Shown here in pieces: positions 58,553-64,000 of a stretch of 64,000 nt of DNA. How positions within the stretch are numbered: position 1 is the stretch's first letter; each line of letters begins with the position of its first letter. The DNA comes from Botryotinia globosa (Eukaryota; Ascomycota; Leotiomycetes; Helotiales; Sclerotiniaceae), in contig RCSZ01000003.1 in the NCBI GenBank assembly GCA_014898425.1, positions 2,418,001-2,482,000 of the forward strand. Direction: 5' to 3'. The position numbers were made by a program, and so were the translations under genes. The notes beneath the pieces were generated by a model. That model had not been told where the DNA came from and ran no database searches. It saw only the letters and a list, made by a program, of their open reading frames with translations.

Positions 58553-61122
58553 ATAAATTTCTAAAATCCAAAATCAAATTTTTAGATTTTATTATAGGAA
58601 AAGATAGTATCCAAATAAATCTAAAGAAAATCTAAATAATTATAAATTGAAAATCTTCTACTATTATAATTGATATATAAATATTTATTGAATTTGCAAA
58701 CTTTTATTAATGATTTATTAGAGATTTTTCAAAGATTATTAATCCGATAATGAATTTAATTAAAAAGAATATTCTATTTCTATAAAACTCTATCTATCAA
58801 AATATATTCGATCAATTAAAAAGAGTATTTACTGAAATCCTTATTCTAATTATTTTTGATTAAAAAAAATGATTTTAGAGATTAATATTTTCGATTATAT
58901 ATTAATTGAAATGTTCTTTTAATATAATAATAAAAAATTCTGAAATCTATTATATTTTTTTTAAAAAAAAATTTAATAATTAAATATAATTATAAGATTT
59001 ATAATAAAGAATTGCTAATTATTATTTATTATTTCAAGAAATAATATTCTAAATTGAAAGATATTATATTACTAATTCAAATGATTATTAATTATAGAAA
59101 TTTGGAATATTTTATCATAACAAAGTTATTAAATCATTATTAAATCTATTAATTTGAATTCCTATCCTAATTTAATTTCCAAATCATTTATTATTTTAAA
59201 AAACTAAATACTAAATCTAATATATTAATCAAAAAATTAGAAAATCTTTTTAAAAAAGAGAATAAATACTTTTTATATCAAAATTATATCATTCTGAAAT
59301 AAAAAAATCTGGATTCTAATTTATTCTTTATTATTATTATTCCGATTGAATTTAAAATTATCAAAAAAAAATATTTCGTTATAATCATTTATAATTAGAA
59401 AAACTTCGATTTTATTAATATTATTAATTATTTAGATTCCAATGTTATTATAATTTTGCTAGAAAACAACAAAATTATAGAATCTATAATTCCATTTATT
59501 ATATCTATATTCAACTCTATAATATTGTTAAAAGACTTAGAAACTCTTTTAGATCTTTTTATCGATTTGCTTACCTTATTTCATAAAGATTATCAAACTA
59601 ATCCTATATCCAAATCTATCCTGAAATCCTTATAAAAGGAATTTCTAAAATATTTGAGAATTATTTTTATTAAATATACCAAAAATAATAATCTATTATA
59701 TTATTAAAGGAAATTATATATTTTTAATTACAATCCCCTAAAAACTTATTTATTTCATTTATATTATAAATCATTTATTATTAATTATTTATATTATATT
59801 CGAATTTTCGAATTACTATTCCAAAACTATTATTGGTCTAAATATTATAACTATATTATATAATGAGTCTACAATTGTTATAATTGTTATTATATTATCC
59901 CGAATTATAAAGATTAGAAAGAAATCCTTTGTTTACTTCTAATCTCTTAAAAAGTATAATAAAATATCTTGATAGATTTTATTATATATCTATCCAAAAA
60001 TATTGATTTCAATATTATTATAGTGATAGTCGATTAATTAATTAAAATAAAATATTTCTTGTTTTATTATAATATCTACAATTTTAAGGAGATTATTTGC
60101 TTGTTTTGAAAAAATATCTAAAAATTCTATAATCTATTTCTAATAATTATATTAAATTATAATATTTAATTTATATTCAAATTCTAGAAATATATTTATT
60201 AATACTTGAATATTATTGTTAAACTATCAATTGCTTATTATTCTAAAATTAATGAATAGATTGAGAGAACTAATATAATATTGGAATAATATCTTTGATT
60301 ATATATAATCTATCAACAAAATGATTAGATAGAGTAGTTTTTATTTGTCGAGTTGTTTATTAATAATACCTGATTTGAAAATACCTAGATAATCTTGTTT
60401 TTCTTTAATTATAAATTTCATTTCTATTTAAACTTCGAATTTATATTATTCTAGAATATTTATTTTATTGTATAAAATATAAAAGATTTTGTTATTAAAA
60501 TAAAAACTATCTTTTTATATTTATAAATCAAACTGATTACTAATTAAACTCAATATTCGAAGAATCTTGATATTTACTATTTCTTTGCTCATAGATATTT
60601 ATCTAATGATCTAGTTTAATTAAATACTAGAAATATCAAGATTTTATGTTTATAAAAGAAATTTGATTAAAAGAATCTCGGATTTTTCAAAATTCTAAAT
60701 CTAATAGATTCTTATATTTATAAATTAGAGTTTTTTATTTTAATAAGGATTTATTTTGTTTTTTATATTAATTTGTTATATTTTATATATAATAACTTTG
60801 TCTTTAAACAATACAATCTATTCTAACTATTTATCAAAATCAATAATTTAGAATAATTCAAAACTACCAAAATCCTAGATTTCTATTGAAAGAAAAAAAT
60901 TGTAAAGGATTTTACCTAAAATATATTATTTATTGGATTAACTACAAGATACTAATTGAAGAAGCTATAAACTATTTAAAAGAATATACAAAAATTGATT
61001 TATAATTTTTATCAAAGATATTTTCATAAATTAGAATCCATTTGATTAAATATTATCTATCTATAAACAATTAAATTATAATACTCTCGCCTTAACAAAA
61101 CTCAACTTTAAAAAAAGAGTAA
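58553..61122 (+). pseudogene. Gypsy-B RT C-terminus, RNase H and integrase remnants
   Basis: In the frame starting near 58,549 the sequence reads KFLDFIIGKDSIQI, FIEFANFY followed by FIRDFSKIINPIMNLIKK, then FDQLKRVFTEILIL. This is the unmistakable Gypsy block linking RT to RNase H. Further on, IYNKELLIIIYYFKK and RNLEYFIITKLLN mark RNase H. Stops replace Trp/Arg/Gln positions. The integrase region (about 59,300-61,100) is too decayed to read. Confidence 0.85.
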
Positions 61123-61389
61123 TATTATAATATAAAATTATATAATATATTAGCTTTTTTAAAGAGAATTGAAATAAATACTTGTATTAAAATACAAATA
61201 AACTAGAGCCTAATTGAGCTAGTTTGCTTAGGAAAACTCTATATATCTTCAACTTGTAAGATTTTGTATTATAGCTTTTTGAATTATATCTTAATCTTTA
61301 ATTCTGAATCTATTATCTGAATTAATATAACTTTATTATATTAAGATAAAGTTACTAGATCCCTGTTCCCGCCTGCCTGCTCCGTGATA
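61123..61389 (+). repeat. Gypsy-B 3' LTR (267 bp)
   Basis: The inner start is AT-converted (TATTATAATATAAAATTAT). The outer end keeps G/C (CCCTGTTCCCGCCTGCCTGC then TCCGTGATA). Confidence 0.92.
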
Positions 61390-61394
61390 ATAAT

Positions 61395-62503
61395 TTACAT
61401 CTCAATTCCTTTTTAAAAGTAAATATAAATAATAGCTTTTTTAATTCCTTTTTCATCTATTACTATATTTTCTTAATTGAATTAAAATCCAAAAAAGAGA
61501 ATAGTCAATTAAAATCTTATATATTATACTTTAATCAAGTTTTATAAATATACTTTAAATATACCTTAGAATTATTCTTTATAAATATATATTCAGATTC
61601 TAATTTATCAAGTAATAAAAATATAACAAACTCAAAAACTTATTATATATATACTTTAGAGATAATACCTTTATTACCCTCAAACCTTTTCAAAAAAATT
61701 AATAGAGATTTATAATTCCAGTCAATTATATCTTATATCATTACTAATACTCTTTCTAATTGATACATTGATTTAATACAATTAATACATCTTTTTTCAT
61801 TAATTTGTTTAATAATCTATATCCTATTCATTTTTTAATTCAAAAATGCTTTTATTTAATTATATAATTAGTTTTTAATTCCCACTCCTTTCTTTTAATT
61901 TAATAACAATATTACTAATTCCCTATTAATAATATTTATATATAAAATCTAATCTCTTTTTTATTTACATCCTCAAAATAAAAGGTTTAAAATATATTAT
62001 ATATCTTTTATATCTATATCAATATAATTCCTTTCAAATTATATATACCAAAGCTTTAATATTAAATATATTTTTCATTTATTCAAAAATCATTCTTCTT
62101 TTATTCCAATTTTTAATAATTATTCTTATAATTCAATGCACGAATCTCTTTAATAATTATTATAAACTTTTAATAAATCTTCCCTTTCTAAATTCTTTTA
62201 ATTAAATTGAATTTAAATATACTTCTTATAATAAATTATAATATATTTAAATTTGAAACAATCTATCCCCAGGATTTTCTATTAATCCTAATTTGAATAA
62301 TTTTAGAATATCAAAAAGTATATCAATTTTAATGAAATTTATAATTATCATCTTTATAATCATATTCAATATTTATTTTAAATTTAAATCAAAAATAATA
62401 AATTTTAGAATAAGAATTAAAATTTTAAAATAGAATATATAAAATTAGGTGATTACCCTAATCTCGCTTAAATATACGATAAGCCGGGGCCTCAACTCTT
62501 ATT
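61395..62503. other. Right arm of TIR element copy 3, AT-rich
   Basis: About 1.1 kb of AT-rich sequence with no coding frame, ending in the terminal repeat of copy 3. It may hold one more decayed insertion, because it makes copy 3 much longer than its relatives. Confidence 0.5.
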
Positions 62504-62623
62504 ATACTCTTTAAAACAAGAGATATTTTCGAAAAAAAATAGATTCTTTCAAGATCCTGATGATTTGATTGGTTAATTAGATCCCTGTTAAGCGAAGGCG
62601 CCATGGAGTAATAGTCTAGGGGA

Positions 62624-62824
62624 TATCATATCATATCTCACTATATTATATTATATCATTATATCCCATCATATCATATTCTCATACTATACTATAAACC
62701 AACTCTCAAAACTCACATAATAAACATTACACTACATCTCACCATCTCCTTCCCCCCTCCTCCTTCTCTTCCTCCTCTCCCTTCCCCTTCTCCCCTCCTC
62801 CCCCCCAACCCAGCCCAGTCCCCC
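62624..62824. other. Boundary of the AT-rich island and 3' flank of the last gene
   Basis: ATATCAT repeats directly after the outer terminal repeat, then abruptly CT-rich sequence leading to the stop codon of the minus-strand gene. The switch in composition takes place within about 100 bp. Confidence 0.6.
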
Positions 62825-64000
62825 TCACATACTAGGACAATTACCATCTCCCCCTCCACCCCCCTCCCCCCCTTTCATCAAAGCCTTCATAATACTCTCC
62901 AAATTCACTCCCTGCCCCCCCGCGCCCTCTCCCCCCTCCCCCAACGCCCTAACATGCGGCAACGAATCAGCAAATTCCTCCTGCGCATCCTCCCTCGCCC
63001 CATCCGGATAAAACCCCCTCCACATATCCCAAAACGACTTTTCAAAAATCTCCTCGTCAGAGGCCTCCGGATGCGCCGCGAGATACGCCAGAATCGAATT
63101 ATCCAAAGCCGAGATCTGCTTCTCGTACTCTTCCGCTTCCAACTGTGCTTGCGTTTTGACCGGCGGCGGTTCGGTACGCGTCGCGTATTCCTTGGCGCTT
63201 TCGTGTCGCCCGTCAGCGTACGTGATACCCGTGTCCCCCTCGTCCAGCGCTTCCAGGTCAGTTACCATATCCTCGTCATCCCACTAATTGGAATTGAGAT
63301 AATCAGCCATCAAATCTCAAATGTATCTTGCGGCTTCCAAAAAAGCACACAAGTAAACGGGGAACTCTCAAGCAGTCAAGAACATATTTTGAGCAAGTCT
63401 AGGGGGGAGTTCAAAAACTCACCTCACACAAAGCCTCATATCCCGCATCCCAATCAATCAGTGATCGACCTTTGGGCAGAATAATATCTCTTAGGCCTGT
63501 TCCTCCACTGGTAAGTTCTTTGGTTTCCGTGGTAGTTAGTGGTAAGCGACGGATGATGCCCTTTGGAGCCCAACTAAAACAAACACTGGTTAATTTCAGA
63601 TCTCACAAATGATATCATCACTCACGTAAGTACTAAGCGAATAGATGCCAAAACCTGTATCAAATCTTCAACTTCTTTCTTGGACATCAAACCTAATCCA
63701 ACGCTGTTCGCTATTCCATCGCCCTGTTTGACATCGGCGTTGAACAAAGTAAGGAAGGTCTCAATGTCGACGTCCCAGAAGACAGAGTGTAGCCATATCT
63801 GATCCAAAAATTGCTCGTGTTTTTTCGAAAGAGCGTCAATAGCGATGCAAAGTCTCATACCTTTGACGAGGTTCTTCATAAAAGTTGCATCCCCTGTATC
63901 TATTGACTTGAAACGTGGAAGATCCGTCTTGGGCCAGCTTGACGCATGAAGTTGGATGGAGCCACGATAAGTCGAGATGTCACGAATTCTTCCATGCGGC
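62825..64000 (-). CDS. 3' part of an unrecognised gene (5' end beyond the window)
   Basis: Three exons seen: an exon running off the right edge to 63626, then 63573-63423 and 63283-62825, with introns of 52 and 139 bp (GTGAG donors, TAG acceptors) and matching phases. The visible 328 residues begin PHGRIRDISTYRGSIQLHAS, continue with a helical part (FMKNLVKGMRLCIAIDALSK), then ILPKGRSLIDWDAGYEALCE, an acidic segment, and FEKSFWDMWRGFYPDG. They end in a Gly/Glu-rich tail GNCPSM. There is no transmembrane segment in this part. I did not recognise the family. The RGSIQLHAS segment faintly recalls the C-terminal half of GMC oxidoreductases, but the rest does not follow that pattern. The gene is normal in G+C although it lies 200 bp from the AT-rich island. 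Confidence 0.7.

Larger units (their letters stand above)
52391..61389 (+). mobile_element. Gypsy-B: Ty3/Gypsy LTR retrotransposon, 267-bp LTRs, TSD ATAAT
   Basis: Direct repeats at 52,391-52,657 and 61,123-61,389 are both exactly 267 bp, start TG with the inverted motif TGTCAC...GTGAYA, and are flanked by a perfect 5-bp duplication ATAAT (52,386-52,390 and 61,390-61,394). Plus-strand pol is shown by RT/RNase H remnants at about 55,170-55,347 and 58,553-59,160. Length without the 3.2-kb insertion is about 5.8 kb, normal for the superfamily. All frames are broken by RIP-type changes. Confidence 0.9.
52162..62503. mobile_element. TIR element copy 3, split by Gypsy-B
   Basis: The left end TTGTAAGAGTTGAGGCCTCG at 52,162 pairs with the inverted right end at about 62,480-62,503 (GGGGCCTCAACTCTTA then TTA). 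TA follows on the right, and a TA is shared with copy 2 on the left, so copies 2 and 3 adjoin in a palindromic junction (CTCTTACAA-TA-TTGTAAGAG). Gypsy-B was inserted 229 bp from the left end. Without it, copy 3 would be about 1.3 kb, longer than copies 1 and 2. Confidence 0.65.
51437..62623. mobile_element. Outer TIR-bounded element enclosing the right part of the island
   Basis: The left end TCCCCTAGACTATTACTTTA is matched in inverse by the right end (reverse of TCCCCTAGACTATTACTCCA), each flanked by TA, a Tc1/mariner-type duplication. The shared inverted repeat extends about 26 bp with C/T-type differences. Everything between is accounted for mainly by later insertions: MITE copy 2, TIR element copy 3, Gypsy-B and the 3.2-kb insertion. 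The outer element's own DNA is only ~200 bp at the left and ~120 bp at the right. Confidence 0.65.

Overview
The window looks like nuclear DNA of a filamentous ascomycete, most probably a leotiomycete close to Botrytis/Sclerotinia. The reasons are short GT-AG introns of about 50-130 bp, fungal-type proteins (a 353-residue group I G-alpha, a fungal long-loop Ca2+/H+ exchanger, ROK1, MIC10), very many simple-sequence repeats, and a large AT-rich block with the marks of repeat-induced point mutation (RIP). The species call is inference. No prokaryotic operons, CRISPR arrays, rRNA or convincing tRNA genes were seen.

Bases 1-34,000 are ordinary gene-bearing DNA with wide intergenic spaces. In order: USE1 (ER SNARE, -), an unrecognised four-exon gene with a signal-peptide-like start (-), the G-alpha subunit (-), a gene-poor 5.8 kb stretch full of microsatellites, a small single-pass membrane protein (+), the divergent pair MIC10 (-)/ROK1 (+), a 60-residue CxxC protein (+), an inverted pair of 360-bp MITEs, the divergent pair Rab GTPase (-)/short-chain dehydrogenase (+), a ~513-bp MITE, a secreted LPMO-like protein (+), a 280-bp MITE, and a seven-exon vacuolar-type Ca2+/H+ exchanger (+). 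The gene models were rebuilt by hand from splice sites and reading phase. Introns join in frame in every multi-exon model.

Bases ~34,500-62,623 form an AT-rich island with no intact gene. It resolves into nested transposons. Gypsy-A (35,639-50,925, minus strand, 161-bp LTRs) contains a Copia element (37,130-43,033, plus strand, 239-bp LTRs) and one copy of a hairpin-ended ~0.85-kb repeat. To its right, a TIR-bounded element (51,437-62,623) holds two TIR elements of another family. The second of these is split by Gypsy-B (52,391-61,389, plus strand, 267-bp LTRs, TSD ATAAT). Gypsy-B is itself split inside its reverse transcriptase by a 3,200-bp insertion (TSD GAAAT) that carries the second copy of the hairpin-ended repeat. 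The reading frames are riddled with Trp-to-stop and other C-to-T/G-to-A changes.

The most striking pattern is that in all three LTR elements the outward-facing edge of each LTR keeps its G and C, while the matching inward-facing edge of the partner LTR is converted to A/T. RIP therefore seems to fade at element borders. Other points to check are a perfect 38-bp inverted repeat inside the 3.2-kb insertion, the two hairpin-ended units, a Rab with Thr in place of the catalytic Gln, and a probable 16-nt micro-exon in the exchanger gene.

From 62,825 to the right edge is the 3' part of an unrecognised gene (-), so the island lies directly between two host genes. Functionally the host genes are housekeeping (membrane traffic, mitochondrial cristae, ribosome biogenesis, Ca2+ storage, G-protein signalling) plus one secreted, probably carbohydrate-active protein. 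They do not form an obvious cluster.
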